Part shown: piece after piece, positions 43,987 to 53,418 of the stretch
Layout: each line of letters opens with the position of its first letter
How positions within the stretch are numbered: the stretch's first letter is position 1
Source of the DNA: an uncultured Planctomycetota bacterium
GTDB lineage: Bacteria > Planctomycetota > Phycisphaerae > SM23-33
Direction of reading: 5' to 3'
Assembly: GCA_903892515.1 (NCBI GenBank)
Contig: CAITIS010000134.1
Coordinates: 1-64,000, forward strand
Length of the DNA: 64,000 bases
The notes under the pieces: model-generated
Database searches by the model: none
What the model saw: only the letters and a program-made list of their open reading frames with translations
What the model was told of the DNA's origin: nothing
Program-made: the position numbers and the translations under genes

Positions 43987-44540
43987 CAACTTCTCCTTTT
44001 GACGGCCGTGGATGCAGGCCTGCTACGTGGTCTACTATGTCCCCTGTAGTTTACCACGGTTTTGGCTGGGCGAACAGGTCTTTCGGAGAAAGTGCGGGAG
44101 CGGAGTGTGCCCAAAGTTTCTGGCGCCGGCTCTTCCTAGCTCGAAGAGCGTCTGAAAGTGGCCCCGTCCCGACCGAAGGGAGGGCGGGGTTGACCGGCAT
44201 CAGCATTCGGAGCCCTTCAGAGGCGACTGAAGCTCAGGGGCGGCGCCCGATCATCAGTCGCCCGCAAAGGGGCTCTTGCAAAGCCTGCCGTCTTCCCCGC
44301 CCTTGCTGCGCTGCGGGACGGGGCTACTTTCAGACGCCCTTCGGGCTAAGAACATGGCCGGAGATCATATCAAGGTGGCTGGCCAAGTCAAACTGGCTGG
44401 CGGCCGACCACCGACGGCCAGAACTGCTGCTGGGGGCGTCAGTAAGCGTCGGATTTGTTCCGTAATTCTGGTTGCCTTTTCGGCCCGAAAGGCTTAGGAT
44501 GGTTGTCGGCCGGCGGGAAACTGGGAAAGGTTCCCAGCTC
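43987..44540. repeat. Gene-free spacer with a 210-bp compound palindrome
   Basis: Left arm 44139-44188 (GCGTCTGAAAGTGGCCCCGT... GGGCGGGG) and right arm 44294-44348 (CCCCGCCC...ACGGGGCTACTTTCAGACGC) are inverted copies of about 45 bases. The centre has further weak pairing around GGGCGGCGCCC. No gene is seen. Confidence 0.75.
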
Positions 44541-44557
44541 TTTGTCGGCGAATACGG

Positions 44558-44588
44558 TTGGCACCCGCATTCTTCTACAGCGTACACT
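44558..44588 (+). promoter_or_regulatory. Possible promoter of the cold-shock gene
   Basis: TTGGCA (44558-44563) and TACACT (44583-44588) are separated by 19 bases, longer than optimal, and leave a leader of about 90 bases, as is common for cold-shock genes. Confidence 0.33.
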
Positions 44589-44683
44589 CAGGTCGTCCGC
44601 GTCTGTGAACACCCTTCACCGTAGCGGTTTTGTCGCTTGGGGAAATGCTCGCGAACATACGTGCCCCTGCAGGAGCCATAGTT

Positions 44684-44884
44684 ATGGCAACCGGTAAAGT
44701 GAAGTGGTTCAACGATTCCAAGGGTTTCGGTTTCATTACGGCCGATGACGGCACGGATGCCTTCGTCCATCATGGCGACATCCAGGCCGAAGGCTTCAAG
44801 AGCCTGGCTGAGGGCGAGAAGGTGACCTTCGATCTGACCAAAGGCCCCAAGGGCCCCAAGGCCATCAACGTCCGCAAGGGCTAG
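44684..44884 (+). CDS. Cold-shock protein (CspA family)
   Basis: 66 residues, the standard length. RNA-binding motifs are present: KGFGFIT (RNP1) and DAFVHHGDI (RNP2-like), within [23 protein letters not shown]. It binds single-stranded nucleic acid and prevents RNA secondary structure in the cytoplasm. AGGAG lies ten bases before the ATG; the frame extends upstream but without conserved sequence. A strong terminator follows at 44906. Confidence 0.95.
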   Translation: MATGKVKWFNDSKGFGFITADDGTDAFVHHGDIQAEGFKSLAEGEKVTFDLTKGPKGPKAINVRKG

Positions 44885-44905
44885 CTCCTTCCTGACGTGA
44901 ATCAC

Positions 44906-44941
44906 GGGACGCCACGTTTAACCGCGTGGCGTCCCTTTTTG
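44906..44941 (+). terminator. Intrinsic terminator of the cold-shock gene
   Basis: A perfect 11-base stem GGGACGCCACG/CGTGGCGTCCC with an eight-base loop is followed by six T, 22 bases past the stop codon. Confidence 0.93.
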
Positions 44942-44967
44942 TACCCGCACTGGAAGCAATTTCACAA

Positions 44968-45044
44968 CGTAGCATGGGCGTCTCGCCCATGACTTGTCGG
45001 CCGTTGTGACGCTATTTACTCACGGGCGGGACGCCCGTGCTACG
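44968..45044. repeat. 77-bp palindrome (GGGCGTCTCGCCC family)
   Basis: Ends CGTAGCATGGGCGTCTCGCC and CGGGCGGGACGCCCGTGCTACG. It is the closest relative of the copies at 28552 and 37036. Confidence 0.85.
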
Positions 45045-45088
45045 GATACGAAGCCAATCCTGATTCCCGAAGCCGCACACTGCTGCGT

Positions 45089-45297
45089 GAAGCTTACTTC
45101 AGTCCCAGCGCGTGCAGTGACGTAGGATGTGCAGGTTCCCGAGCGTCTTATTGCGAGGGGTCCTGCACACCGAACGCCTCCGCGTCAAACCGGACCGCGT
45201 GTGCAGAACCCCGCCCAGAAGCGGGAACCTGCACACCCTACGCCGCTGGGCATCGAACATCGCAAATCGAAGCTTACTTCAGTCCCAGTTCGTGCAG
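45089..45297. repeat. Palindrome flanked by a duplication of a gene's 3' end
   Basis: A 121-bp palindrome (45122-45242) has ends GTAGGATGTGCAGGTTCCCG and CGGGAACCTGCACACCCTAC, with two internal GTGCAG...CTGCAC-type hairpins. The 29 bases at 45269-45297, which are the last codons of the isomerase gene, are repeated with two differences at 45089-45117 on the other side of the palindrome. Confidence 0.8.
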
Positions 45298-46050
45298 GTT
45301 TACCAGGCTGATCCGCAGCGACTCGAAGGGGTCTCGGCCATAGCAGTCGTCCTGCTCGATGAAGTACCACTCGACCTTGGCTTGCCGGGCGGCCGCCAGG
45401 ATGGCCGGGAAGTTCATGTTGCCCTGGCCGATCTCGGCGAAGCGCCGCTCCTTGCCGTCGGGGCTCATGACGTAGTCCTTGAGATGCAGCAAGGGCTGCC
45501 GGCCGGGGTACTTGCTGACCCACTGGGCGGGGTCGCCGCCGCCGGCCTGGATCCAGTGCACGTCGATCTCGGCCTTGACGTAGCGCGGGTCGGTGTTCTC
45601 GTAGAACGTCTCGAGCCACGTCTTGTGGCCATCGAGTTTGAGCAGCTCGTGGTTGTGATTGTGATAGCTGAAGGTCATGCCGGCCGCGGCCAGGTCCTTG
45701 CCGACTTCGTTGGCCTCGCCACAGAGCCGCTTGAGACCTTCAACGCTGGCGTAGTCGGTCCACGGCACGCCGCCGACGGCAGGATGCTTGCAGTTCCAGA
45801 GCTTGTGCTGCTCGATGACGGCAGTGCGCTCATTGAGGAAGCGTGGCCAGCCGATGTGCGTCGAGGCGCAGATCAGGCCCTCGTCGGTGAGCATCTTGGC
45901 GACTTCCTTGGGGTCGATGGGGCCGATGCCCGAGACCTGCACGGCCTCAAAGCCGATCTGCCGGATGCGGTGAAAACTCGCAGCCAGGTCGGCGGCGGTC
46001 TTCGTGAACTCGCGAACTCCATACATCTGTGCGGCGATTTGAGTTGGCAT
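45274..46050 (-). CDS. Sugar phosphate isomerase/epimerase-like protein
   Basis: 258 residues of the xylose isomerase-like TIM-barrel family (PF01261). GFEAVQVSGIGPIDPKEVAKML, TFSYHNHNHELLKL (metal-site His/Asn/Glu), VKAEIDVHWIQAGG (Glu, Asp, His) and QPLLHLKDY are typical. It is cytoplasmic; the substrate is unknown. GGAG lies eight bases before the ATG at 46050. Its last nine codons are duplicated downstream, next to a palindrome, with no effect on the reading frame. Confidence 0.85.
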   Translation of the reverse strand: MPTQIAAQMYGVREFTKTAADLAASFHRIRQIGFEAVQVSGIGPIDPKEVAKMLTDEGLICASTHIGWPRFLNERTAVIEQHKLWNCKHPAVGGVPWTDYASVEGLKRLCGEANEVGKDLAAAGMTFSYHNHNHELLKLDGHKTWLETFYENTDPRYVKAEIDVHWIQAGGGDPAQWVSKYPGRQPLLHLKDYVMSPDGKERRFAEIGQGNMNFPAILAAARQAKVEWYFIEQDDCYGRDPFESLRISLVNLHELGLK

Positions 46051-46069
46051 GAAGCACTCCTTTATTCAA

Positions 46070-46375
46070 TAAGACGGAATCCGGAATCCGGGGGGCGGCC
46101 AATCCACCCTGCACTTTCTGCTTTGTTAGCGTCAGCATAGGTAAGCCGCCAGAAGACGCGGCTTAACCTATGGCACCCAAGCCCGGCACCGAGGCGGAAT
46201 CTGGAATCCGGGGTGGGCCAATTCGCCCTGCACTCTACTCTGGTAGCGCCAGCATAGGTAGAGCCGCAAGACAACGCGGCTCAACCTATGGCGCCCAGGG
46301 CAAGCCGAAAGCAGTCTTACCGGATTCCCGATTCCGGATTCCCGATTCCAGATTCCGGCTTCCCGCTTCCCTTGC
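46070..46375. repeat. Tandem repeat of about 118 bp plus 'gattcccg' units
   Basis: Two direct copies (about 46070-46187 and 46190-46305) share GGAATC(C/T)GG...GGCCAAT(C/T)C(A/G)CCCTGCACT, then a palindrome GCATAGGT...GCCGC...GCGGC...ACCTATGGC. A run of GATTCCCGATTCCGGATTCC follows at 46322-46372. The palindrome belongs to the 'gtgccataggttgagccgc' family also at 60091-60174 and 62816-62861. Confidence 0.75.
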
Positions 46376-46380
46376 ACGGT

Positions 46381-47325
46381 CTACTCTTCGATCGGGTGCA
46401 ACCGGGTCTGGTGAATCCGCCGCGACAGCCAGTATCCCGCGACGGCGCCGCCGGCGCCCAGGCTCAGCCAGTCGATGGGCAAGGCCGCTCGCATCGGCAT
46501 GGCCCTGGCCACCATCTCCACCTGCCGCCAGCCCGGGCCGGTGCCCGGTGGAAAACTGTCCGGCGCGAACAGGTACACCACCAAGGCCAGCAGCACCGGG
46601 GCCAGCCAGAAAGGCAAAGCCACACGCACCGGCAAAAGTTGATGCGTCGCCAGCGCCGCCAGCATGAAGCTCGCTGCCAGGGCGAAGGCAATCTGGCCGC
46701 GATCAGGCGTGCGGAACATGCATACCAGCAACAGCATGGCGATGCACAGCTCCAGGGCCACGCAGGCCGGCAGGATCAGCCAGCCATGCCCGCTCTTGGC
46801 CAGGCCATGGGCCAGTTCCTGCCACTCCCCGGCGGACTGTTCCAGCAATCGGCCACGTTCGTCGTGCGGCTCCTCCTGCCACAGCCAGCTTGGCCGGAGC
46901 AGTCGCACCGCCGCCCGCAGCAGCCAGACGATGACGGCCGCCTCGATCAGCATGACCAGCAGCAGCAGCATCTCCAGCAGCATGCTGTTGTATACTGGCC
47001 GGAAGTGCTCGGGGGACCGCCACAGAACTGTTCGCATAAGCCCGCTGCGGAAGGACAAGCCCGCCAGGCCGACCAGCGTGGCCAGCAGCGCCCCCTCAGG
47101 CCGGGCCTGGAGCGTCAGCAGCGTCGAAGCCCCCGCCAGCGCGGCCACAATGGCCCCCAGCAGGATCAGCCGGCCATACTCGCCGGCGAAGGCAAAGGCG
47201 ATGGCCCCGCCTTCGTCCCAGGGCTTGAGCGCCGGAGCGGCCAGGAAATACACCGCCGCCAGCGCCAGTACGCACACGACTTGCACTTGCGTCTTTTCGA
47301 TCCAATGTCGCTGTTGCGGATTCAT
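46381..47325 (-). CDS. Hypothetical multi-pass membrane protein
   Basis: 314 residues from ATG 47325 (AGGAAA upstream). About eight hydrophobic segments, e.g. VVCVLALAAVYFLAAPAL, LILLGAIVAALAGASTLLTL, MLLEMLLLLVMLIEAAVIVWLL and LPFWLAPVLLALVVYLFA, with a charged cytoplasmic loop in the middle (EEPHDERGRLLEQSAGEWQEL). I recognise no family. It is transcribed toward the isomerase gene but separated by repeats, so probably independent. It lies divergent from pta across a short spacer that carries a 'catggtca' palindrome (47372-47405). Confidence 0.68.
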   Translation of the reverse strand: MNPQQRHWIEKTQVQVVCVLALAAVYFLAAPALKPWDEGGAIAFAFAGEYGRLILLGAIVAALAGASTLLTLQARPEGALLATLVGLAGLSFRSGLMRTVLWRSPEHFRPVYNSMLLEMLLLLVMLIEAAVIVWLLRAAVRLLRPSWLWQEEPHDERGRLLEQSAGEWQELAHGLAKSGHGWLILPACVALELCIAMLLLVCMFRTPDRGQIAFALAASFMLAALATHQLLPVRVALPFWLAPVLLALVVYLFAPDSFPPGTGPGWRQVEMVARAMPMRAALPIDWLSLGAGGAVAGYWLSRRIHQTRLHPIEE

Positions 47326-47371
47326 ATTGTTTCCTGTCGTTGGCGATGAACACGACCATCGCCGGGTCTTC

Positions 47372-47405
47372 CACATGGTCACGCAACAGCGTGACCATGC
47401 CACCC
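47372..47405. repeat. 'catggtca' palindrome between divergent genes
   Basis: ACATGGTCACGC and GCGTGACCATGCCACCC flank a four-base centre. It lies between the starts of the membrane-protein gene and pta. Confidence 0.75.
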
Positions 47406-47511
47406 GTCATGCCAAAGCGCGCGTGCCACTTGGCAGGGGTCGTTCGGCGCGCTACACTACGTGACGTACAAGCCGTTATCGTACTAACCGACATTGCGAA
47501 AGGCAATTTTC

Positions 47512-48513
47512 ATGAACCCTGTGGTTGAGAAGCTCTGCCAACGAGCCCAGAAGTCCCCGCAGCGAATCGTCCTGCCCGAGACCGAAGACCAGCGCGTGCT
47601 GCATGCCGCCCGGGACATCGTCACCGAGGGCTTTGCCCACGTCGTTTTGCTGGGCAATTCCGACCAGGTGCGCCAGGCCGCGGCGAAGCTGGACATCGAT
47701 CTGGAAGGCGTGGAAATCCTCGACATTATGGCCGACCCCAACCGCCCCAAGTACGTCTCGGCCCTGTACGAAAAGCGCAAGGCCAAGGGCATGACCCTAG
47801 AGCAGGCCGACCAGATGCTGCGCAGCGGCGTGTACTACGGCGGCATGATGGTTGGCCACGGCGCCGCCGACGGCATGGTCTGCGGCAGCATCTGCCCGAC
47901 GGCCGACACGGTTCGCTCTGCCATCTTTGGCGTGGGCCTGCGCGCGGGCAATAAGACGGTCAGCTCGTGCAGCGTCATGGTCACGCCCATGGCCGAATTC
48001 GGCGTCAACGGCGCCCTCATCTTCGCCGACACGGGCGTGCTGCCCAACCCCACGGTCGAGCAATTGGCCGACATCGCCGTCGAGGCCGCCCAGAGCTGCA
48101 AGGTTTTGCTGGAGGCCGAGCCGACCGTGGCCATGCTGAGCTTCTCCACCAAGGGCTCTGCCTCCTCGCCGGAAGTCGATCGCGTGGTGGCCGCCACCAA
48201 GCTGGTGCAGCAGCGCTGCCCCGAGCTGAAGGTCGATGGCGAGCTGCAACTCGACGCCGCCCTGATGCCGGAGATCGGCTCGCGCAAGGCCAAAAGTTCC
48301 AAGGTCGCCGGCAAGGCCAATACGCTGGTCTTCCCGGACCTAAACTGCGGCAACATCGCCTACAAGCTGGCCGAGCGGATCGGCCGGTCCATCGCCTTGG
48401 GACCGCTGCTGCAAGGTCTGGCCAAGCCGATCAACGACCTGTCGCGCGGTTGCAGCGTGGAAGACATCGTGCTGATCGCAGCCATTACCTCGGTGCAAGC
48501 GGCCGGCGTGTAA
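47512..48513 (+). CDS. pta: Phosphate acetyltransferase
   Basis: 333 residues, the short single-domain form. It interconverts acetyl-CoA and acetyl phosphate. PTA_PTB motifs: [80 protein letters not shown], and [28 protein letters not shown] precedes the ATG at 47512. No acetate kinase gene is adjacent, which is unusual, so ack may be elsewhere. Confidence 0.93.
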   Translation: MNPVVEKLCQRAQKSPQRIVLPETEDQRVLHAARDIVTEGFAHVVLLGNSDQVRQAAAKLDIDLEGVEILDIMADPNRPKYVSALYEKRKAKGMTLEQADQMLRSGVYYGGMMVGHGAADGMVCGSICPTADTVRSAIFGVGLRAGNKTVSSCSVMVTPMAEFGVNGALIFADTGVLPNPTVEQLADIAVEAAQSCKVLLEAEPTVAMLSFSTKGSASSPEVDRVVAATKLVQQRCPELKVDGELQLDAALMPEIGSRKAKSSKVAGKANTLVFPDLNCGNIAYKLAERIGRSIALGPLLQGLAKPINDLSRGCSVEDIVLIAAITSVQAAGV

Positions 48514-48622
48514 GAAGGCGCGGCGCAGCAGCGGAAACCGCCGCCAGCGGCTTTGCATGTTCCGCGCTGTCAATGCGTGTCCAGTCCTGTACACCCGCCC
48601 GTTGGCGGGCTATGCTTTGGGC

Positions 48623-49336
48623 ATGACAGAACAACCACCAGGACCGCCGCTTGGGCCGCCCTCGCCGGGGCCGTACGAACCGGGCTTTCACAGCGAGCAG
48701 TTGCACTATGAGCCCGTCGGCGCCCGCTTGCCGGAGAAGGTCGCCAATGGCGTCTTCTGCACCGGCGCGGTTGTCATCGAGGGCCCGGGCGAATTCGTGC
48801 TGGACTTCATCCAGGGCCTGGCCCGACCGCCGCGCGTGGCCGCCCGCGTCATCGTGCATCACCAGGTCATGGGGCAGTTCGTGGCCGCCCTGAAGGACAA
48901 CCTCGCCCGGTACGAGGCCGCCTTCGGCCCGCCCAAGCCGATCCCGCGCCCGCCGACCGAGCAGCGGCCCAACATCAAGGAGCTGTACGAGCAGCTCAAG
49001 ATGGCCGACGAGCAACTCAGCGGCGTGTACGCCACGACCGTCATGATCGGGCACTCGCCGGCGGAGTTCATGATCGACTTCATCACGCGCTTCTTCCCGC
49101 ACGCGGCCGTGTCGTCGCGGGTGTTCCTGTCGGCCTCCAGCGTGCCGCGCGTGCTGGAGACGATGGAGAACTCCTTCCGTCAGCACCTGCAACGCCGGGC
49201 CAGCGGTGGCCAGCCGCCGCCAGGAATGCAACCACCCATGCCAGGGCCGCTGACACCGCCGATGTCGCCGCCACCAGAAGGCGAGCAGGAGCAGGGGCCG
49301 AACTTCCCCGAGCCCGGCCCGGATCGCGGGTTCTGA
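48623..49336 (+). CDS. Tandem DUF3467 protein
   Basis: 237 residues with two DUF3467 units: residues about 40-108 (ANGVFCTGAVVIEGPGEFVLDFIQGLARPPRVAARVIVHHQ ... NLARYEAAFG) and about 128-195 (LSGVYATTVMIGHSPAEFMIDFITRFFPHAAVSSRVFLSAS). Each has the EF-x-[LI]-DF and [AS]-[RS]-V pattern of the family, which is normally a single unit of about 100 residues. Both termini are Pro-rich and probably disordered. The family's function is unknown. The start at 48623 was chosen because the upstream frame is not conserved in style. Confidence 0.75.
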   Translation: MTEQPPGPPLGPPSPGPYEPGFHSEQLHYEPVGARLPEKVANGVFCTGAVVIEGPGEFVLDFIQGLARPPRVAARVIVHHQVMGQFVAALKDNLARYEAAFGPPKPIPRPPTEQRPNIKELYEQLKMADEQLSGVYATTVMIGHSPAEFMIDFITRFFPHAAVSSRVFLSASSVPRVLETMENSFRQHLQRRASGGQPPPGMQPPMPGPLTPPMSPPPEGEQEQGPNFPEPGPDRGF

Positions 49337-49438
49337 ACACACAGTTATCCCTAACAGAATGTAAACTTGACTATTGAACGACAAGTGTGTTTAATGGTGT
49401 GAGCTTCTGCGAGTGCAGGCTGAGGGAAGGGATGAAAT

Positions 49439-49774
49439 ATGGCAAGTGTTTACGACAAGATGGCTTTGGCTTGCAAGATTTCACGGGGCGGATTCTCCGA
49501 TGAACGCGTCTTTGAGATAGAAACTGTGGATGGCAAGTACTCGGGTGTTGCATCCAGGCGGTATTGCTGGGGCCAGGATGATCAACTTCTACCTGAAGGC
49601 GAGCCGCCACTGGGCGAAGAGATATCGGGAAAGATTGCCGTGCGGATACTCCAGGTTGACGAGAGTCAAAACCTGGTGCTGGTATCGGTTCCAGATGGGG
49701 AAACGGTTTCTGTGCGTCCTCAGCAGTTGGTGCCTAGGCCAACCACCGTAGGGATCCACAGTGTATCTGTCTGA
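49439..49774 (+). CDS. Hypothetical protein (111 aa) upstream of the deaminase-like gene
   Basis: A 111-residue soluble protein (MASVYDKMALACKISRGGFSDERVFEIETVDGKYSG...) with no family I recognise; the predicted pattern is beta-rich. GGGATG(A) lies before the ATG at 49439. Its end overlaps the next gene by 14 bases, so the two are translationally coupled. G+C at third positions is clearly lower than in neighbouring genes, matching its partner. Confidence 0.65.
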   Translation: MASVYDKMALACKISRGGFSDERVFEIETVDGKYSGVASRRYCWGQDDQLLPEGEPPLGEEISGKIAVRILQVDESQNLVLVSVPDGETVSVRPQQLVPRPTTVGIHSVSV

Positions 49775-50381
49775 TCGTGATCTTCGGTGGGCCATCGATT
49801 GCGGAATCTTGATTGTTGACCCGGCCCCCAAGAGTATCGACAGCACTTCTATTGATCTTCATCTCGATGTAATCGAACAGGCAAAGGTCTGGAACATCGG
49901 GAGCTACAATCGTGATCGCAAGGCGGCGGGCGACCCGCCGTCTGAACTCAGGATAGGGAAATTCGAGTACAAGAACTTCGCACCCAGATACCTCGTGCCT
50001 CCGCCGGAAGATGACAAGCAGTTGGTTTTCCGGCGAGGCAATGAAATCATAATCAGGCCGCAGGGCTTTCTTCTTTGGCAGACCAAGGAGGTGGTCGGGA
50101 CGCCAGAGGAGGGAGCGAACCTGATCTGCTTTATCGACGGCAAGAGCACCAGGGCCAGGACTGGGCTCTTGGTTCATCTGACCGCTCCGACCATCCATGC
50201 GAGTTGGTCTGGCCAGGTTACGCTGGAAATCGCGAACCTCGGCCCGTTCAGTTTTGTTCTCCAGGAAGGCGACGTGATAGCCCAGATTACAGTGGCCCAG
50301 GTTTCCAGCATTCCCGAACAAAACATGAAGGCGGCCGGGTCCGTCACCTATCATCAGAGGAGTGTTTCTGCCAAGGAGTAA
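49761..50381 (+). CDS. dCTP deaminase/dUTPase superfamily protein
   Basis: 206 residues with a GTG start at 49761. SIDLHLD near residue 30 and the core FIDGKSTRARTGLLVHLTAPTIHASWSGQVTLEIANLGPFSFVLQEGDVIAQITV match the trimeric dCTP deaminase fold: the GKSxxAR nucleotide loop, then the VHLTAPTIHASWSG strand, where the usual Glu of the active site should be verified. It could convert dCTP to dUTP for thymidylate supply, or act in phage defence as reported for some Dcd proteins. Coupled to the preceding small gene, with shared lower G+C, it looks like an acquired pair. Confidence 0.78.
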   Translation: MYLSDRDLRWAIDCGILIVDPAPKSIDSTSIDLHLDVIEQAKVWNIGSYNRDRKAAGDPPSELRIGKFEYKNFAPRYLVPPPEDDKQLVFRRGNEIIIRPQGFLLWQTKEVVGTPEEGANLICFIDGKSTRARTGLLVHLTAPTIHASWSGQVTLEIANLGPFSFVLQEGDVIAQITVAQVSSIPEQNMKAAGSVTYHQRSVSAKE

Positions 50382-50388
50382 CGGTGAG

Positions 50389-52104
50389 ATGGGTAAGGCT
50401 GTGAGATTGGGCGGCGAGCAGCAGGGTGAGGCGAAGGTTTCGACGTTTGGCGTCTTCGCCACCGGCGATCCGCGGATATCGGCCGAGGCGCGGGCCCGGG
50501 CCGTCAACATCGTACAGATGACGGCCGATGTGGTAGCCGGCGGCGTCCGCACCCCTGACGGCCAGGCCGTAAACGTGGTCTGGTCGCCCGTGCTGGTCGA
50601 TGGCGAGAAGCAGGCCGACCTGGTGGCCGGGCAGTTTCTGGCCGCCGGCGTCGACGCGGTCGTGTGCGCCCCCGACACCTGGGCCTTCCCCCAGCCATCG
50701 GCGATGTCGCTACTGGCTCGGCTGCCGCGCGACATTCCCTTCAACATCACCTGCGGCAATAGCGGGCCCAAGCCCGGCGTGGTGTTCGCCCATGCCCTCA
50801 ACGGCGCGTTAGCCCAGAGCGGCGTGCTTTCGCATCTGAACGTCGGCACCTGGCCTGACACGGGCGCCAAGCCCGCCATGACGCAATCCACGGCCGATGC
50901 GCTGATCGACTGGTGCTACGCGGCCTTGACGTTCGCGGGCCTGCGCGGGCGCCGGCTGGTGATCTTTGGCCACGATTCCATGGGCATGGAAACGGCCCTG
51001 GCCCACATCCTGCCGACGCGGCGGACGTTTGGCCTGGAGATCACCCGGTTGGACATGAAGCTGCTGGCCGACATGCTGGAGAAGCAGGCCTACAACAAGA
51101 ATGAGCTGGAGGATCTGCGTGGCTGGCTGGGCGAACTGGTGGGCAAGCGCATCGCCCTGCGCGACGGTGCCGACGAGCAGCGGCTGACGCAATCGCTGGC
51201 CATGTACCTGATCGTCCGCGACCTGCTCAAGGAGTACAACGCCGTGGGCGGCGGCTTCCAGAGCCAGCTTGAGTGGGGCAGCGACCTCCGCGGCCTGCCG
51301 CTGCCGGTGGCCGACGCCATGGAGAGCCTGCTTAACTCGACCTTCGACCACAATGGCCCCAAGCCGGCCCTGCCCTTCGCCACCGAGGCCGACGTGCAAG
51401 GGCTGCTGACCATGCTGGTCTTTACGCATCTGTCGGGCGGAAACCCGCCGCTGTTCATGGACTTCCGCAAAGTCTGGGAGCCGTGGGAAATTCAAGCCCT
51501 GGCGAGCAAGCTGAAGGTGAAGTTCTCCAAGAACGATCTGTGGGCGCAGCGCGGCTTCGTCGACGGCGACAATTCGGGCTCGGCCAGCTTCGACTGGGCC
51601 GGCCGGCCGGGCGAAAAGCCCGAGAAGCTCATGGGCCGCGTGAGCATGCCGCTGGCCGATCCGGGCTACTTCCCCGGCGGCGGCAACAGCGTGACCTTCA
51701 TGACGCCCGGCGGCATCGAAGGCCTGGCCGGGCGGCTGGCCTTCAGCGAGCTCTCGGGCATGTTCTCGATGTTCTGGGACCAGGCCCTCACCACCGAAAT
51801 GCCCGCCAGGCTGGCCCAGGCGGTGGCCAACACGTCCAATCCGGAATGGCCTCACACCTTCGTGGTGCCGCAGTTCGCCAGCATGGCCGAGTACAAGCAC
51901 TTTGCCCCGGCCAACCATTTCCACATGACCTGGAAGCTTCAGCCCGCCCGGCTGGAGTATTGGATGGACCTGGCCAACGTGCTGTCGGTCGCGCCCTGGG
52001 CGGCCCGGCCGGCGTTCATCGAAAACCTCGACCGCCCCGCCCCGCTGCTGCACCTGGCCAACGGCGGAGAAGCCGCCGCCAAGAAGCTGCGGGCGGGCAG
52101 ATGA
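50389..52104 (+). CDS. L-fucose isomerase-like protein
   Basis: 571 residues. The overall plan follows L-fucose/L-arabinose isomerases: an N-terminal Rossmann-like part (FGVFATGDPRISAEARARAV, VDAVVCAPDTWAFP), a central part (RRLVIFGHDSMGMETALA), and the metal-site region with ATEADVQGLLTMLVFTH (Glu), PLFMDFRKVW (Asp) and APANHFHMTWKLQ (His). It likely interconverts an aldose and ketose; the sugar is uncertain. The ATG at 50389 lies eight bases after the deaminase-like gene, but base composition returns to the high-GC local norm, so it need not belong to that pair. Confidence 0.75.
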   Translation: MGKAVRLGGEQQGEAKVSTFGVFATGDPRISAEARARAVNIVQMTADVVAGGVRTPDGQAVNVVWSPVLVDGEKQADLVAGQFLAAGVDAVVCAPDTWAFPQPSAMSLLARLPRDIPFNITCGNSGPKPGVVFAHALNGALAQSGVLSHLNVGTWPDTGAKPAMTQSTADALIDWCYAALTFAGLRGRRLVIFGHDSMGMETALAHILPTRRTFGLEITRLDMKLLADMLEKQAYNKNELEDLRGWLGELVGKRIALRDGADEQRLTQSLAMYLIVRDLLKEYNAVGGGFQSQLEWGSDLRGLPLPVADAMESLLNSTFDHNGPKPALPFATEADVQGLLTMLVFTHLSGGNPPLFMDFRKVWEPWEIQALASKLKVKFSKNDLWAQRGFVDGDNSGSASFDWAGRPGEKPEKLMGRVSMPLADPGYFPGGGNSVTFMTPGGIEGLAGRLAFSELSGMFSMFWDQALTTEMPARLAQAVANTSNPEWPHTFVVPQFASMAEYKHFAPANHFHMTWKLQPARLEYWMDLANVLSVAPWAARPAFIENLDRPAPLLHLANGGEAAAKKLRAGR

Positions 52105-52448
52105 CGACGGGGTCAGATATTCGGGATTAGATATTCGGAAAGACCGGTTGTTCCTGATATCCGATAGCCGGGTGCCATGCTTCTGCGTTGTCTTGCAGAA
52201 GCATGCGACGTTCGGCGGCAGCTACGGCGTTTCGGTGGGGCTCGCGAATACGCTCGACCCACCCTACAAGAGTCTCCCTCCGCGATCTCTGCGGTTCATT
52301 CTTCTTCACCCCCGTGGCCGTGGCATGTTGCGCGGCATGCCTTATGAGGCTGCTGACATTCCCGCCGCGGCCGGGTATGATTGCCCATCTAGCGTGAACC
52401 TGTTGAAGCGTCGGTATCCCTTGCATCCTGTGAATCCCTGCGAAAACT

Positions 52449-53369
52449 ATGGCGTTTTTCAAAAAAGCAATCGACCGTCTGACCAAGGGGCTGGCCCGGA
52501 CGCGTGAAAAGTTCGTCAGCGGCCTGCGTTCCCTGCTGGCTGGCCGGCAGATCGATGAGGATTTGCTGGACGAGTTGGAAGAGCGGATGATCGCGGCCGA
52601 CATGGGCGTGCTTACGGCCGCCAAGCTGCGCGCCGACCTGCAGACGGCCTACAAAGAGCGGCGCATCGCCAAGGGCGACGAGGTCATCGACTTCCTCAAG
52701 GAAGAGCTGAAGAAGTACTGGCCGCCGGAGAACCGCGGTATCCGCTTTGCCGAGACGGGGACGACGGTCATTCTGGTCGCCGGGGTCAACGGCTCGGGCA
52801 AGACCACCTCCATTGCCAAGCTGGCGCACCTGTTTCGCCAGCAGGGCAAGAAGGTTTGCCTGGCCGCCGCCGATACCTTCCGCGCCGCGGCCGTGGAGCA
52901 GTTGACGATCTGGGCCGAGCGCGTCGGCGTGGAAATCGTCAAGGGTGCCAGCGGCTCGGACCCAGCCAGCGTGGTCTTCGACGCCTGCCAGGCCGCAAGG
53001 GCTCGCCATTCCGACGTGCTGCTGGTGGACACGGCCGGGCGGCTGCACACGCAGGAACACCTGATGCGCGAGCTGTCGAAGATTCGCAACGTCGTCAGCA
53101 AGCAGATCCCCAACGCCCCGCACGAGGTGCTGCTGGTTCTGGACGCCACCACCGGCCAGAACGCCATCAACCAGGCCAAGGCCTTCACCGCCGCCGTCGA
53201 CGTCACCGGCATCTTCCTGGCCAAGCTGGACGGCACGGCCAAGGGCGGCATCGTGGTGGCGCTGCGGAACGAACTGTCCCTGCCCGTAAAGTTCGTGGGC
53301 CTGGGCGAACAGCCCGCCGACGTCGAGCCGTTCAATCCCGAGGAGTTCGTCGAGGCGCTCTTTTCGTAG
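52449..53369 (+). CDS. ftsY: Signal recognition particle receptor FtsY
   Basis: 306 residues, the compact form without the long acidic N-terminal domain. The N-domain ([28 protein letters not shown]) is followed by the GTPase: P loop [54 protein letters not shown], and [22 protein letters not shown]. It docks SRP-ribosome complexes at the membrane for co-translational insertion. It is a single gene, with repeats on both sides. Confidence 0.95.
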   Translation: MAFFKKAIDRLTKGLARTREKFVSGLRSLLAGRQIDEDLLDELEERMIAADMGVLTAAKLRADLQTAYKERRIAKGDEVIDFLKEELKKYWPPENRGIRFAETGTTVILVAGVNGSGKTTSIAKLAHLFRQQGKKVCLAAADTFRAAAVEQLTIWAERVGVEIVKGASGSDPASVVFDACQAARARHSDVLLVDTAGRLHTQEHLMRELSKIRNVVSKQIPNAPHEVLLVLDATTGQNAINQAKAFTAAVDVTGIFLAKLDGTAKGGIVVALRNELSLPVKFVGLGEQPADVEPFNPEEFVEALFS

Positions 53370-53418
53370 GCTCCGAAAAATCGGTTGCTGAGTGAGCGAC
53401 CTGTTTTTCTGTCAGTTC

